Shown: positions 32,320 through 41,278 of the stretch, piece by piece
Position numbering within the stretch: position 1 is the stretch's first letter
How the letters are laid out: every line of letters begins with the position of its first letter
Assembly: GCF_000376785.1 (NCBI RefSeq)
Contig: NZ_AQXX01000088.1
Location: forward strand, 1-45,431
Direction: 5' to 3'
Origin: Hahella ganghwensis DSM 17046
GTDB taxonomy: Bacteria > Pseudomonadota > Gammaproteobacteria > Pseudomonadales > Oleiphilaceae
Length of the DNA: 45,431 nt
Program-made: the position numbers and the translations under genes
Notes under the pieces: model-generated
The model's database searches: none
What the model was told of the DNA's origin: nothing
The model's input: only the letters and a program-made list of their open reading frames with translations

Positions 32320-34851
32320 ATGAAAAAGGTAATCTTATTCGCCGCCCCACTTTCGCTGATGATAGCGAGTATCGCCCACGCAGAATCGCCTGATGGTTTA
32401 TGGCTGGACCTGAGAGGGAAAGCTGTTGCAGACAGCTCATTCCAGTATCGCGGCATCGCAACTGACATTGATCGCCTGAAGACTTATCTTCAGGATGCGC
32501 CCCTTGAAGGTCAGCCGGAGGGCCTGACGTTCTATTATCCTCGACCTGATGGCGGATACATCCACCTGGAAGCTTTTTATTCACCGATCATGGCACCAGA
32601 ACTGGAAGCAAAGTATCCGGATATCAGAACGTATAAAGTCTTCGGCGTTGACGACAAAGGTATCAGCGGACGTATAGATACTACCCCTCAAGGATTTCAT
32701 GGCTATGTGAATACCGGCGGGGAAACCATCATTATTGAACCGGAAGGCAGTTTTGGTTCCACTGGAAATGTTTCTCAATATCGCGGCTTCTTTAAGGAAG
32801 ACATTCCCGCTACAGAGCCTGTCGCCTGTGAAACCGAGGTGCACGAACACGAAGCAGAAAAGGAATTCTCCTACCTCAGATCTCTTGCTCAGCCAACCGT
32901 TGCCGCCAAAATCACCTCCGGTGACAGTTATCGGATATACAGAATGGCCATGGCTGCGACGGCAGAGTTTACCGCTTCTGTCAGCAGTGATTCCTCCAAT
33001 CCCACCGTTGCGGAAGGCCAGGCATTTATCGTGTCGGCAATTAACCGAATCAATCAGATCTATGAAAAAGAAGTCGCTGTACGCTTCCAGCTCGTCGGCA
33101 ACAACGACGAAATTGTCTACACCAACGCCAGCACGGACCCTTATACCACATCAGGTAGCCTCCTGAATGAGAACCAAACGAATCTGGATTCCGTGATCGG
33201 CTCGGCGAACTACGATATCGGCCATGTTTTGAATCAGTATGGCGGCGGTCTGGCCACACTGGGAGTGACATGCTGGGATGGTGGCAAAGCCAAAGGACGC
33301 ACAGGTCTATCCAACCCGGACGGGCGTTTCGAATACTTTGTCACCGGATTGCTGGCCCATGAAATCGGGCACCAGATGGACGCTGACCATACCTTTAACG
33401 CCATCAGTGGCAGCTGCTCCGGGAACCGTTCTGGCAGCAGCGCCTGGGAGGTGGGTTCCGGCTCGACCATCATGTCCTACGCAGGGCTCTGCGGCTCACA
33501 AAACATTCAAAACAGCTCTGACGACTTCTTCCACGGCGGAAGCCTGGAGCAAATGCGTGAATTCATCACAGATTACGCGTCCAGTTGCGGCACGCTGGTC
33601 AATACTGGCAATACGCCACCCACAGTCGATGGTGGCGAGGATTATGTAATTCCGGCCAGCACTCCCTTTATGCTCACAGCCCAGGCTTATGATGTGGATG
33701 CCGGGGACCTTTCCGGTCTAACTTACATCTGGGAGCAGATGGATACCGGGGAGTCGTCTTCCACCACCACCCAGATGTCGACTGATGATGGAACCCGACC
33801 ACTGTTTCGTTCCTTTCAGGGAAGCACTTCCCCTACCCGTTACTTTCCTGACTTAAGCGCGGTGATTTCCGGGGACCTGAACTCTTCCTTTGGTGAAACT
33901 CTGCCAACAACTGATCGTAATCTGAATTTCAGAGTTACTGTCAGATCTGGTGATTATGGTGTCAACCAGGACGATGTTCGCCTCACCGTAGACCGTGATT
34001 CCGGCCCATTCCGCGTCACTGCACCCGGTTTCGGCAACTATACCGGCGGACAGTCACTGGAGGTGATATGGAATGTCGCCAACACCGATCTTGCACCCGT
34101 GAGCTGCTCCCAGGTGGACATTACCCTTTCCAAAGATGGTGGAGTGACTTTCCCGGTTGAGATTGCCTCCGGCGTTAACAACGACGGGGCAGAAACCGTG
34201 ATTATGCCGAATACCGATACTGTGGAAGGCCGAATCAGAGTTAAATGCAGTGATAACGTCTTTTACGCTATGTCCCCGTCAGATTTCACTCTGACATCCA
34301 TCGACACCTCTGGCAGCATCTCTCTCTCTGTTGTTGATACAGGCAAAACCGAAGGCAACAGCGGCTCAACTCTCCACACATTCAGAGTGACCCGGGAGTG
34401 GGCTGTGAATAATATGAGTGTTGACTTTTCTGTGGAAGGTATCGGAGAAAATCCAGCAGATAAAACCGATTTCGGGGGGGCTTTCCCTGAAGGAAATCTG
34501 TCTCTTGCCATTGGAGAGCTCTCCGGTACCTTTACAGTTGAGGCAACCGGCGACACGATTTACGAAAGCAATGAATCATTCCGTGTCACGATCAGCAATC
34601 CTACGTCAGGGTATCTGAATCAGACGACAGCAGATGGTGAAATCCTGAATGACGACGCATTACCGGTACCGGTTACCACAGGCACAGGCTCTACCGATTC
34701 CGGCTCAAGCTCCGGCTCAAGTTCCGGCTCATCCAGCAGTAACTCTAATGATGACGGTGGTGGCGGTTCCGCCTCCTGGTGGCTACTGAGCTTATTGCTG
34801 CTTATAAGAGGCATGCAGCGCAGAGATTCTGAAGAAACCAGAATGTCTTAA
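32320..34851 (+). CDS. Reprolysin-like zinc metallopeptidase with Calx-beta domain and GlyGly-CTERM
   Basis: An 843-residue exported protease. In order: signal peptide (1-21), prodomain (about 30-160), metzincin catalytic domain, a PKD/Ig-like region, a Calx-beta domain (about 665-770), a Gly/Ser-rich linker and a GlyGly-CTERM tail (GGGGSASWW, helix, RGMQRR). The zinc motif is HEIGHQMDADH with His347, Glu348, His351 and His357; Asp replaces the usual Gly of HExxHxxGxxH. The Met-turn is TIMSYAGLC. Such enzymes degrade extracellular proteins and in a heme-scavenging bacterium could release heme from host proteins, but that link is inference. ATG 32320 is preferred for its signal peptide. The gene follows the stand-alone prodomain gene by 68 bp. 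Confidence 0.85.
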   Translation: MKKVILFAAPLSLMIASIAHAESPDGLWLDLRGKAVADSSFQYRGIATDIDRLKTYLQDAPLEGQPEGLTFYYPRPDGGYIHLEAFYSPIMAPELEAKYPDIRTYKVFGVDDKGISGRIDTTPQGFHGYVNTGGETIIIEPEGSFGSTGNVSQYRGFFKEDIPATEPVACETEVHEHEAEKEFSYLRSLAQPTVAAKITSGDSYRIYRMAMAATAEFTASVSSDSSNPTVAEGQAFIVSAINRINQIYEKEVAVRFQLVGNNDEIVYTNASTDPYTTSGSLLNENQTNLDSVIGSANYDIGHVLNQYGGGLATLGVTCWDGGKAKGRTGLSNPDGRFEYFVTGLLAHEIGHQMDADHTFNAISGSCSGNRSGSSAWEVGSGSTIMSYAGLCGSQNIQNSSDDFFHGGSLEQMREFITDYASSCGTLVNTGNTPPTVDGGEDYVIPASTPFMLTAQAYDVDAGDLSGLTYIWEQMDTGESSSTTTQMSTDDGTRPLFRSFQGSTSPTRYFPDLSAVISGDLNSSFGETLPTTDRNLNFRVTVRSGDYGVNQDDVRLTVDRDSGPFRVTAPGFGNYTGGQSLEVIWNVANTDLAPVSCSQVDITLSKDGGVTFPVEIASGVNNDGAETVIMPNTDTVEGRIRVKCSDNVFYAMSPSDFTLTSIDTSGSISLSVVDTGKTEGNSGSTLHTFRVTREWAVNNMSVDFSVEGIGENPADKTDFGGAFPEGNLSLAIGELSGTFTVEATGDTIYESNESFRVTISNPTSGYLNQTTADGEILNDDALPVPVTTGTGSTDSGSSSGSSSGSSSSNSNDDGGGGSASWWLLSLLLLIRGMQRRDSEETRMS

Positions 34852-34875
34852 CGGGTTTATCCTGCCTGCTGATAC

Positions 34876-34900
34876 AAGGAGCGGCTTCATACCGCTCCTT
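34876..34900 (+). terminator. Hairpin terminator after the metallopeptidase gene
   Basis: A perfect 9-bp stem AAGGAGCGG (34876-34884) / CCGCTCCTT (34892-34900) with a 7-nt loop lies 24 bp past the stop. The T-run is short, so it could also serve the convergent gene as a bidirectional hairpin. Confidence 0.6.
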
Positions 34901-34993
34901 CATTACCTTGCAATACAAGCCTCCCTGTCAAAAAGCCCATACTTTGGTAAAGAGTTGTGGCGACCCTTTTCAGCGAATGAATGCGCATTTTCC

Positions 34994-35731
34994 CTAAGGA
35001 ATATAGGCATCAATCTGTTGCCTGAGCTGTTCCGGCATAGAAACTGATCCATCAGGGTTTTCGGCACCATGATACTCCCACTCTTCGCCACAACTATCCG
35101 TGTCTTCGCAGTATTCAATCAGAATACCGCTTTCAGTATCTGCCCGGAGAGTCAGCATCCCTTCTAGGGCCGGAAAATAGGTCTGTCGCTTTCCTGACCT
35201 GGAGTGGACTACCGTCAACTGCGCATCTCCTCGGTAATAAACGTCATTATTGAAAAAATCACTCTGCCACTTATCGGCTTCAATCATTATGTCGACCGAG
35301 CCGAGATCGCAAACGATCGGCTCTGGCGAATAGCGCCCCCATTTGGCACCAAAGCTGTATAGCCCATAGGCGTCCTCAATCTGTTTCAGAGCCTCCTCAT
35401 GATCGACCCAATTGCGTGCGGCAACGATCGTTTTGTGCTGCTTATAAAGATCTTCGATTCTGGCAAGGGTCTTTTCATCTTCTTTGGTCACCCCCACTTC
35501 AGGAATGGTCTTTTCAAGCGCCTCAGCCTGTGCCGAGAACTCTGTTTCATGCGAGGAGTAGAAACCTGGAAAAAGCAGGCTATCTATATTCCAGATCACG
35601 ACATCTCGAGTGTGAAATACTCGCTTTTCAGAATCACACATCACCAACCGAAAGACATAGCCAACATCGGCCTGAGCAGAGACTGCATAGGCAGCACAAA
35701 AAAAGACAACAGAAAAGCGTAGATTCAACAT
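34994..35731 (-). CDS. Exported hypothetical protein, 245 aa
   Basis: I do not recognise this family. The protein starts with a signal peptide (MLNLRFSVVFFCAAYAVSAQA), so it is probably periplasmic. The mature part has a charged helical section (about 55-110) followed by a beta-rich half with four or more cysteines (VMCDSEK, IVCDLGS, IEYCEDTDSCGEEW). I chose ATG 35731 because it begins the signal peptide; the frame stays open further upstream. It is convergent with the metallopeptidase gene and divergent from the next gene. No function can be inferred from context. Confidence 0.6.
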   Translation of the reverse strand: MLNLRFSVVFFCAAYAVSAQADVGYVFRLVMCDSEKRVFHTRDVVIWNIDSLLFPGFYSSHETEFSAQAEALEKTIPEVGVTKEDEKTLARIEDLYKQHKTIVAARNWVDHEEALKQIEDAYGLYSFGAKWGRYSPEPIVCDLGSVDIMIEADKWQSDFFNNDVYYRGDAQLTVVHSRSGKRQTYFPALEGMLTLRADTESGILIEYCEDTDSCGEEWEYHGAENPDGSVSMPEQLRQQIDAYIP

Positions 35732-35910
35732 ATTCGGGAAATTCCCCATCTGGCAAAACAATACAAAACAAACGAACTACGGCCTAAAGAGCCCTCGTTA
35801 AAAAGTTACAAAAAAGGGCACCAGGCGATGCGGCAGGGAGTATAGCGGTTCATGGAGGAGAAAAGCATGCCAGCGAATCTCGACTATAGTTAGTAACACT
35901 CTGCAGTTTT

Positions 35911-36828
35911 ATGGTGAACGCCATGCTCTCTCTCAGGAGCCGTCTGAAAGCATTACAGCTGGGACTATTTTTGCTGGCCTTTCAGTGCTTTGCGGATAGC
36001 GAAAACAAACCTCCAATTCATTGGCTGATGGTCGACTGGCCACCCTACACCTATACCGACCAGGATGATCAATGGCGCGGATATGGCGCTAACTTTCTGT
36101 TTAAGATTATCGAGCACCTGCCTGAATATAAACATTATTTTCTCAAATCAAAGTTCTCCTACCTGAACAGCAGCAAGTTTGTCAGGGAGAGAAATATCTG
36201 CTCTATCGGAATTTATCCCACACAACAGAGAGAGGAGATTTTAACCTTTTCACTTCCGGATCAGATCTTTCCCCCAATGCAACTCTGGATGCGGAAGGAT
36301 ACCTACTCAAGCCTCGGAAGACCTGACTACCTTTCTCTGGATGCACTAATGGACAGCCGTTTGGGGGTACTTGGACTAAAAGCGGGAGTCGCTTACAGTC
36401 CGGAACTGAGGACTGTCATCAGTCGCTACGAACATACAAAAAACGTTTTGCGACTCACTCAATCGGAAATGACAATCCCATTGGCTGGCATGCTGCACCT
36501 TGGACGTATCGATTTTATGCTCGAGTATGCAGATATGATGCACTACACATTAGCCTCAGAGGAGTTAAGGCACCTGAAAGGTATAGTGCCAGTTTCCGTT
36601 GAAGAGGAGAGAGGTATTCTTCACTACACGCGCGTCGGATGCCCCAAGACCCCTGTCGGTGCAAAAATCATCGAGACCATCAATGCTGTACTACCTTCCC
36701 TGTACGCAGATGAAAGTTACTGGGCGCCATTTATGCAGTACCTGACACCCCAGCAAAAGATTGAATTTGACCGCTACTTAAATAGACTGATTGAGAATCC
36801 GGCCGACTGGCGTTACATCGCACCTTGA
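35911..36828 (+). CDS. Periplasmic solute-binding-like protein, TIGR02285-like
   Basis: A 305-residue protein with a signal peptide (LKALQLGLFLLAFQCFA). The mature part opens with HWLMVDWPPYTYTDQDDQWRGYGANFLFKIIEHLP, the pattern of TIGR02285-type proteins related to type 3 solute-binding proteins, and keeps the C-R-x-IGI-type segment (NICSIGIYPTQQREEILTFS). There are no transport genes nearby. Similar orphan proteins are often found in gammaproteobacteria without an assigned ligand. ATG 35911 and ATG 35923 are both possible starts; neither has a good ribosome-binding site. Confidence 0.68.
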   Translation: MVNAMLSLRSRLKALQLGLFLLAFQCFADSENKPPIHWLMVDWPPYTYTDQDDQWRGYGANFLFKIIEHLPEYKHYFLKSKFSYLNSSKFVRERNICSIGIYPTQQREEILTFSLPDQIFPPMQLWMRKDTYSSLGRPDYLSLDALMDSRLGVLGLKAGVAYSPELRTVISRYEHTKNVLRLTQSEMTIPLAGMLHLGRIDFMLEYADMMHYTLASEELRHLKGIVPVSVEEERGILHYTRVGCPKTPVGAKIIETINAVLPSLYADESYWAPFMQYLTPQQKIEFDRYLNRLIENPADWRYIAP

Positions 36829-36876
36829 TCGATCCCATTGGATAACCAGTTTTACCGGATCAGCATCCACAGAAGC

Positions 36877-37842
36877 TTATTCAGGGCAGGTCATCACATT
36901 CCTGCCATCCAAATCATACCCTTGCTTCCAAAGGGCTGAAATTCCCGCACTGAGAAAGTAGGCGCAGGCGTTATTGAGAAATTGTGCCTGACCAATCTCA
37001 CCTTCTGCGCCATCCTCATAGTATTCCTGATTAAAAACCGCTTTGCCGGCAGCCAGAAACGTATCTTCATAGAGGACACATTCGTTGCCGTAGGCAAAAC
37101 ACTGCTCATTCACCGCGAAATCATAATGGTCGACCAACTCATCCAGCTGATCCAGATCGTTTTTCAGACCTATACTCAGGTTTCGGTTGTGCGCAGCTTC
37201 TGCCAGCCAAAGGTTGAAGGCGAGCTGGTCAGCCGCAGATATCATCCCCCGGGTTTCTTCAACATTGGCATAACCATCCACATTATCTGGTTCCACTGCA
37301 TCACAGCCACTATCCCTGGCCAGGTCTAGCCTTGCTTCTAAAATGGGTTTTATAGTGCCGCTCAAAGCCTCCGAGTCACCAATATTCAACCAGGTCTCAT
37401 CAGGCCAATTTTCCAAACCACCCTCCGCGATGACGGATGCTTCCGTAAATTTGTCAGCATCAGGGCGCCAGTCTTCGCGAGTTCCGGCGCTGAAGTAGCA
37501 GATCACTTTTTTTCCACGAGCTTTTAACTGCTTTACGAGGCTTTCCGCGCCTTCAAAGAGATCGATATCATAGACTTCCGTATTCTCATCAACATCCAGA
37601 TTGTCATAATCCTGCAGATGCCAGACCCATAAAGCTCCCGGAGTCGGCACCCAGCGTTGGGAGGAATTGTCTGCGGATGGTTCTCCAGTGTTTTCAGTAT
37701 CTTTTGAACTTCCGACCGAACTGCCGGAACTGCAGGCACTCAAAACGGCTGCAAACATCAGGATTGGGATGGTACGTTTCAATCGAATGAAATGATTATG
37801 CTGGGGGTTCTTTTGGAGGAAGAAACAAATAGTTCGATACAT
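36877..37842 (-). CDS. GH114-family glycoside hydrolase lipoprotein (polygalactosaminidase-like)
   Basis: The 321-residue protein carries a lipoprotein signal ending at Cys37 (AAVLSAC), a Ser/Gly/Glu-rich linker, and a TIM-barrel domain of the GH114 (endo-alpha-1,4-polygalactosaminidase) type. Motifs are WVWHLQDYDN, VICYFSAGTREDWRPD, CDAVEPDNVDGY and ending VFNQEYYEDG. Such enzymes cut galactosamine-containing exopolysaccharide. The N-terminus is long before the hydrophobic core, so a TTG near residue 21 could be the real start. It is a single gene with no polysaccharide cluster around it. Confidence 0.8.
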   Translation of the reverse strand: MYRTICFFLQKNPQHNHFIRLKRTIPILMFAAVLSACSSGSSVGSSKDTENTGEPSADNSSQRWVPTPGALWVWHLQDYDNLDVDENTEVYDIDLFEGAESLVKQLKARGKKVICYFSAGTREDWRPDADKFTEASVIAEGGLENWPDETWLNIGDSEALSGTIKPILEARLDLARDSGCDAVEPDNVDGYANVEETRGMISAADQLAFNLWLAEAAHNRNLSIGLKNDLDQLDELVDHYDFAVNEQCFAYGNECVLYEDTFLAAGKAVFNQEYYEDGAEGEIGQAQFLNNACAYFLSAGISALWKQGYDLDGRNVMTCPE

Positions 37843-38186
37843 TATCAGCTACTGCATGCAAATAAAGTAACCATCGTAGCCCAATAAAAGTTATGAGAAG
37901 GTTATGATCCAATAACCTGTCCGCCAAAGTGCATAGAAGGCACTATGGCAGACAGCAGCGCGCTCTATATTAGCTGTACCCGTCCTATTGCTTGGCCGTA
38001 TATTTCGTCTTGCCGTAAATGTTTTTTAGGGAAAAGCAGGATGGGAGTATTCACTCCCTCTCTCAAATAAGGAAGGAGCGAATCATAGATGCATAAATAT
38101 CACCAAGGCGCCTGTTACTATACCTCGCGATTTTTTATGATTGACGATATATTTTTAATCGAAACCCTAAAGAACTGAAAAGCCGA
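37843..38186. other. Intergenic region with three inverted repeats and a possible small ORF
   Basis: No established gene. It holds the inverted repeat AGGTTAT/ATAACCT (37899-37905, 37912-37918), an imperfect 12-bp-pair hairpin at 37919-37953 directly after it, and a perfect 6-bp hairpin GGGAGT/ACTCCC at 38043-38058. A 29-codon ORF (38089-38178, plus strand) follows GGAAGGAG, at a spacing of about 11 nt. A small RNA or a small peptide gene is possible. Confidence 0.45.
38089..38178 (+). CDS. Possible 29-residue small protein
   Basis: ATG 38089 to TGA 38176-38178, preceded by GGAAGGAG at 38071-38078. The peptide is mixed hydrophobic and aromatic (FFMIDDIFLI in the second half) and resembles nothing I know. 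Support is only the ribosome-binding site, which is slightly far from the ATG. Confidence 0.2.
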   Translation: MHKYHQGACYYTSRFFMIDDIFLIETLKN

Positions 38187-38885
38187 CTAAAACAATCCGC
38201 TTCCCCCTGAACCGAAGTTTGGAAAGAAGTGCGATGAAACACTCGCATCATCAGGCAAACTGATACCTGAAAGCCCTCCCGGAAAGCTCATCCCTGAACC
38301 TTGCCCTGACAGCAGAGGCAGATTACCCGGAGCAACCTGAGCCTGCGGCAGTTTCGCAGCAGCACGTATTGCCTCTACCTGTCCAGGCCTCTCAACACCA
38401 AAGTTATCTCCCAAGACAGTCTGATTGCACATTGCATTGATATCAACACCTGCCTGTTTCGGCATATGCTTCGTCATTGCCCACCCGGCAACAACAGTCC
38501 CCGTGCGCCCTTGACCAAAGCCGCAATACACAAGAGCGGCGCCTTTTTTTCTGTTTGTTTCAATGATGTCCGCTGCTATTAAAAGCTGTTCTGGTGATGC
38601 AGCCCTAAAATCACCAATTTTGAAATGATAGTAGGAGATACCATAGGTTTTCAGCAGGGTTTTACTGTGCTCTACCATCGGATATTCATTTGAGCTGATA
38701 ATACAGGTAATCCCTTTTCTTTTTAAAAAATCGACCTGAAGGAAGCTCAACTCCTGCGGCTGATCATGCCCCCTATAATTGGGCTGTGAAGATCTCGCCA
38801 ACGTCCCTGGAAGCACCCATTGAAAGTTTTTGAACCCTAACTGAATGGTGTTGTTGCTTTGATATTTGTTTAGGCCGTAAGCCAT
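38187..38885 (-). CDS. Cysteine-dependent protein phosphatase (dual-specificity PTP fold)
   Basis: A 232-residue protein with a phosphatase domain at about 25-165. The signature loop is VYCGFGQGRTGT with nucleophile Cys121 and Arg127 (CX5R); the residue before Cys is Tyr instead of the usual His. Asp92 in IGDFRAAS is the likely general acid. The last 65 residues are Gly/Pro/Ser-rich and look disordered. There is no signal peptide. The start is firm, with AAGGAG 6-7 nt upstream. Members of this fold act on phosphotyrosine, phosphoserine or phosphoinositides, and some are secreted effectors; the target here is unknown. It is a single-gene unit. Confidence 0.75.
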   Translation of the reverse strand: MAYGLNKYQSNNTIQLGFKNFQWVLPGTLARSSQPNYRGHDQPQELSFLQVDFLKRKGITCIISSNEYPMVEHSKTLLKTYGISYYHFKIGDFRAASPEQLLIAADIIETNRKKGAALVYCGFGQGRTGTVVAGWAMTKHMPKQAGVDINAMCNQTVLGDNFGVERPGQVEAIRAAAKLPQAQVAPGNLPLLSGQGSGMSFPGGLSGISLPDDASVSSHFFPNFGSGGSGLF

Positions 38886-39012
38886 GATGTTCTCCTTAAT
38901 GAGCGTTCATGTATCTTTTCTTGTTATTTTTAAAGACGACCATCAGGAGCGATTTGGATGCAGGCTCTTAAATTATTTACAAAAAACACGATCTAAATAA
39001 TCTCAAGTAGAC

Positions 39013-39642
39013 TCATCTATTTCTTTCATCTGGCAAAGATTCAATCAATTCAGATAAATCACGATTTCCCTGCCCGGCAGCCAAGGATGCCGCATCACTA
39101 CCGGACATATCTTTCTTGGACAAATCAGCTCCCCGCTTTTTTAATTCCAACAAAACATCTTCACGTCCGAACAACGCAGCAAACATAGCAGCGGTCATAC
39201 CCCTTTTGTTTGTCTGGTCCGGATTGCAGTCTGCAGAGATCAGGCGTTTGGAAATGCGTAGCTCACCACGAAACACCGCTGCCATCAGTGCGGTATTCCC
39301 TCGTTTATCTTCTGCGCAAGCATCCGCACCATACTGCAGCAGATAATCAACCATCACCTCCTGGCCGTTATAAGCGGCGACCATCAATGGAGTGTAGCCT
39401 TTATGGTTTCTGAGGTTCAGGGAAATACCGGAGCTTCTGAACGCTTCCATCAGCTCCAGATCACCAACCCGTGCGGCGGCGAAATAATAGTCAATGAGTT
39501 CTTCGGTTTGCCTGGAGAGGTAGTTTGATATTTCAGCAGGGCTTTGCGTTTCTTTGACATCCTCAACTGAAGCCCCATGGCTAACAAATGAATGCCCAAG
39601 ACAAGTGACAACCAGCAAGAAAATCGCCAGAATTCTGGTCAT
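39013..39642 (-). CDS. ankB: Exported ankyrin-repeat protein, AnkB-like
   Basis: The 209-residue protein has a signal peptide (TRILAIFLLVVTCLGHSFVSHG) and about five ankyrin repeats (NLRNHKGYTPLMVAAYNGQEVMVDYLLQYGADACAEDKRGNTALMAAVFRG and on). ATG 39642 was chosen since it starts the signal peptide and has GAAGG upstream. It lies downstream of the exported catalase gene in the same direction. In Pseudomonas aeruginosa the periplasmic ankyrin protein AnkB is encoded next to katB and supports catalase activity, so a similar role is likely here. A hairpin terminator sits between the two genes. Confidence 0.8.
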   Translation of the reverse strand: MTRILAIFLLVVTCLGHSFVSHGASVEDVKETQSPAEISNYLSRQTEELIDYYFAAARVGDLELMEAFRSSGISLNLRNHKGYTPLMVAAYNGQEVMVDYLLQYGADACAEDKRGNTALMAAVFRGELRISKRLISADCNPDQTNKRGMTAAMFAALFGREDVLLELKKRGADLSKKDMSGSDAASLAAGQGNRDLSELIESLPDERNR

Positions 39643-39695
39643 AATATTACCTTCTTTATAGCTTCCCCCCCTCAAGTCTAAGGGGATAATGCTCT

Positions 39696-39746
39696 AAAAA
39701 AAGCCTGCCGAACTGTAGAAGTGAGAGCGACTCAGCCCGGCAGACT
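39696..39746 (-). terminator. Terminator or attenuator between the catalase and ankyrin genes
   Basis: On the minus strand, AGTCTGCCG (39746-39738) pairs with CGGCAGGCT (39710-39702), 9 bp with one G-U pair, followed by a run of seven T residues. The loop is long (27 nt). It may lower ankyrin expression relative to catalase. Confidence 0.6.
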
Positions 39747-39763
39747 TCCCCCTCGCCAAAAGG

Positions 39764-41278
39764 CTAGAGAGACTGTGCCAGCTGTTTCACTTTCCCAAGA
39801 TCAGCATTCAATGCTGCGGCCAGCCGTTGACCATAGTCGTTATCAGCCTTAAAAAAATGGCTAATCATGATCAATTTCGTTTGCTCATCCTTTACTTTAC
39901 CCAGGTCTCCCGCAAGATTGCTGATCAGATTCTTTCTCTCGGAATCACTGAAGCTTCGGTAAAGCACACCTGCCTGGTGAAAGGGTAAGGTCTTGTTAAT
40001 TGCTTGCTGTTGGTAGCTGCCGGATAAGCTTTTCCGACTCCACTTTTCACGAATATCCTCGGGGCGTGGATCAAGCCTACTGGGCTGATAATTGACATCA
40101 GAGGTCTGGGAACCATAATTGCCCTTACCATCCTGATTCCAGTTACTTACCGGTACACGAGGCCGGTTGATCGGCAATTGTTGATGGTTAGCTCCCAATC
40201 GGTAGAGTTGTGTATCGGCATAAGAAAAGACACGCCCCTGTAGCAACCGGTCCTCAGAAGGTTCGATGCCGGGCACCAGATTGGCCGGAGCAAAAGCGGA
40301 CTGTTCTGTTTCCTGAAAAAAGTTGTCAGGTGTACGATTCAGGGTCATGGTCCCTACCTTGACCTCTTCAATATCCAGCCACATTTTCGTGGCATCCAGA
40401 GGGTTATAATCAAAGTCATTCAAGTCAGACGGCTCCAGCACTTTTATATAGAGATCCCACTTGGGAAAATTTCCAGCCGCAATCTGCCCATACATATCAT
40501 TGGTGGCATGACTGAAATCTTTTGACTGAATTTCACCCGCTTCTTCTGCCGTCAGGTTCTTAATTCCCTGCTGGCTTTTCCAGTGGAATTTGACATAACT
40601 GACGTCACCGTCCGTATCGACGAACTTATATGCATGCACTCCCCAGCCGTCCATTTGCCTGAGATTCGCAGGAGTTCCGTAATCGGAATAAACCCAGGTC
40701 AACATGTGAGTTGACTCAGGCACATGACTGAAGAAATCAAAAAAGCGGTTAGGATGCTGTTGATTGGTAACAGGAGATGGTTTCAGCGAGTGAACCATGT
40801 CGGGAAACTTGATTGCATCGCGGATAAAGAATACCGGAAGATTATTACCCACCAGATCCCAGTTACCTTCATCGGTATAGAATTTAGTGGCGAACCCTCG
40901 CGGATCCCTCAGAGTTTCAGGAGACCCTTTTGAGTGAATAACTGTAGAAAACCTGACAAATACTGGCGTGACTTTACCTTCTTCAAACAAAGAAGCCTTG
41001 GTTAATTCTTTGAGGTCACGAGTCGCCACAAACTCCCCATGCACTCCGGTTCCACGAGCATGAACGACACGTTCGGGAATACGTTCCCGGGCAAACCGCT
41101 GGAGTTTTTGGATAAGTTGAACATCCTGTAACAGGACGGCACCATCGCTTCCGGCAGTATAGGAATTCTGGTTATCTCCAACCGGAGCGCCGTTGTCACG
41201 GGTTAATGGGTTATTTTCTGCGCTTACCGACATTGAAAGCGACAATGCCATTACGGCCAAAGAGGCTGATTTGAGCAT
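39764..41278 (-). CDS. katB: Exported monofunctional heme catalase, KatB-like
   Basis: A 504-residue small-subunit catalase preceded by a signal peptide (KSASLAVMALSLSMSVSA, cleavage after about residue 21), so it acts in the periplasm. It has the catalytic histidine motif RIPERVVHARGTGVHGEF, the distal asparagine region DLVGNNLPVFFIRDA, and the proximal heme tyrosine motif RVFSYADTQLYRLG. It degrades hydrogen peroxide. ATG 41278 has AGGAG at a proper distance; an upstream in-frame start at 41308 is less likely. The ankyrin protein downstream is its probable partner. Confidence 0.9.
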   Translation of the reverse strand: MLKSASLAVMALSLSMSVSAENNPLTRDNGAPVGDNQNSYTAGSDGAVLLQDVQLIQKLQRFARERIPERVVHARGTGVHGEFVATRDLKELTKASLFEEGKVTPVFVRFSTVIHSKGSPETLRDPRGFATKFYTDEGNWDLVGNNLPVFFIRDAIKFPDMVHSLKPSPVTNQQHPNRFFDFFSHVPESTHMLTWVYSDYGTPANLRQMDGWGVHAYKFVDTDGDVSYVKFHWKSQQGIKNLTAEEAGEIQSKDFSHATNDMYGQIAAGNFPKWDLYIKVLEPSDLNDFDYNPLDATKMWLDIEEVKVGTMTLNRTPDNFFQETEQSAFAPANLVPGIEPSEDRLLQGRVFSYADTQLYRLGANHQQLPINRPRVPVSNWNQDGKGNYGSQTSDVNYQPSRLDPRPEDIREKWSRKSLSGSYQQQAINKTLPFHQAGVLYRSFSDSERKNLISNLAGDLGKVKDEQTKLIMISHFFKADNDYGQRLAAALNADLGKVKQLAQSL

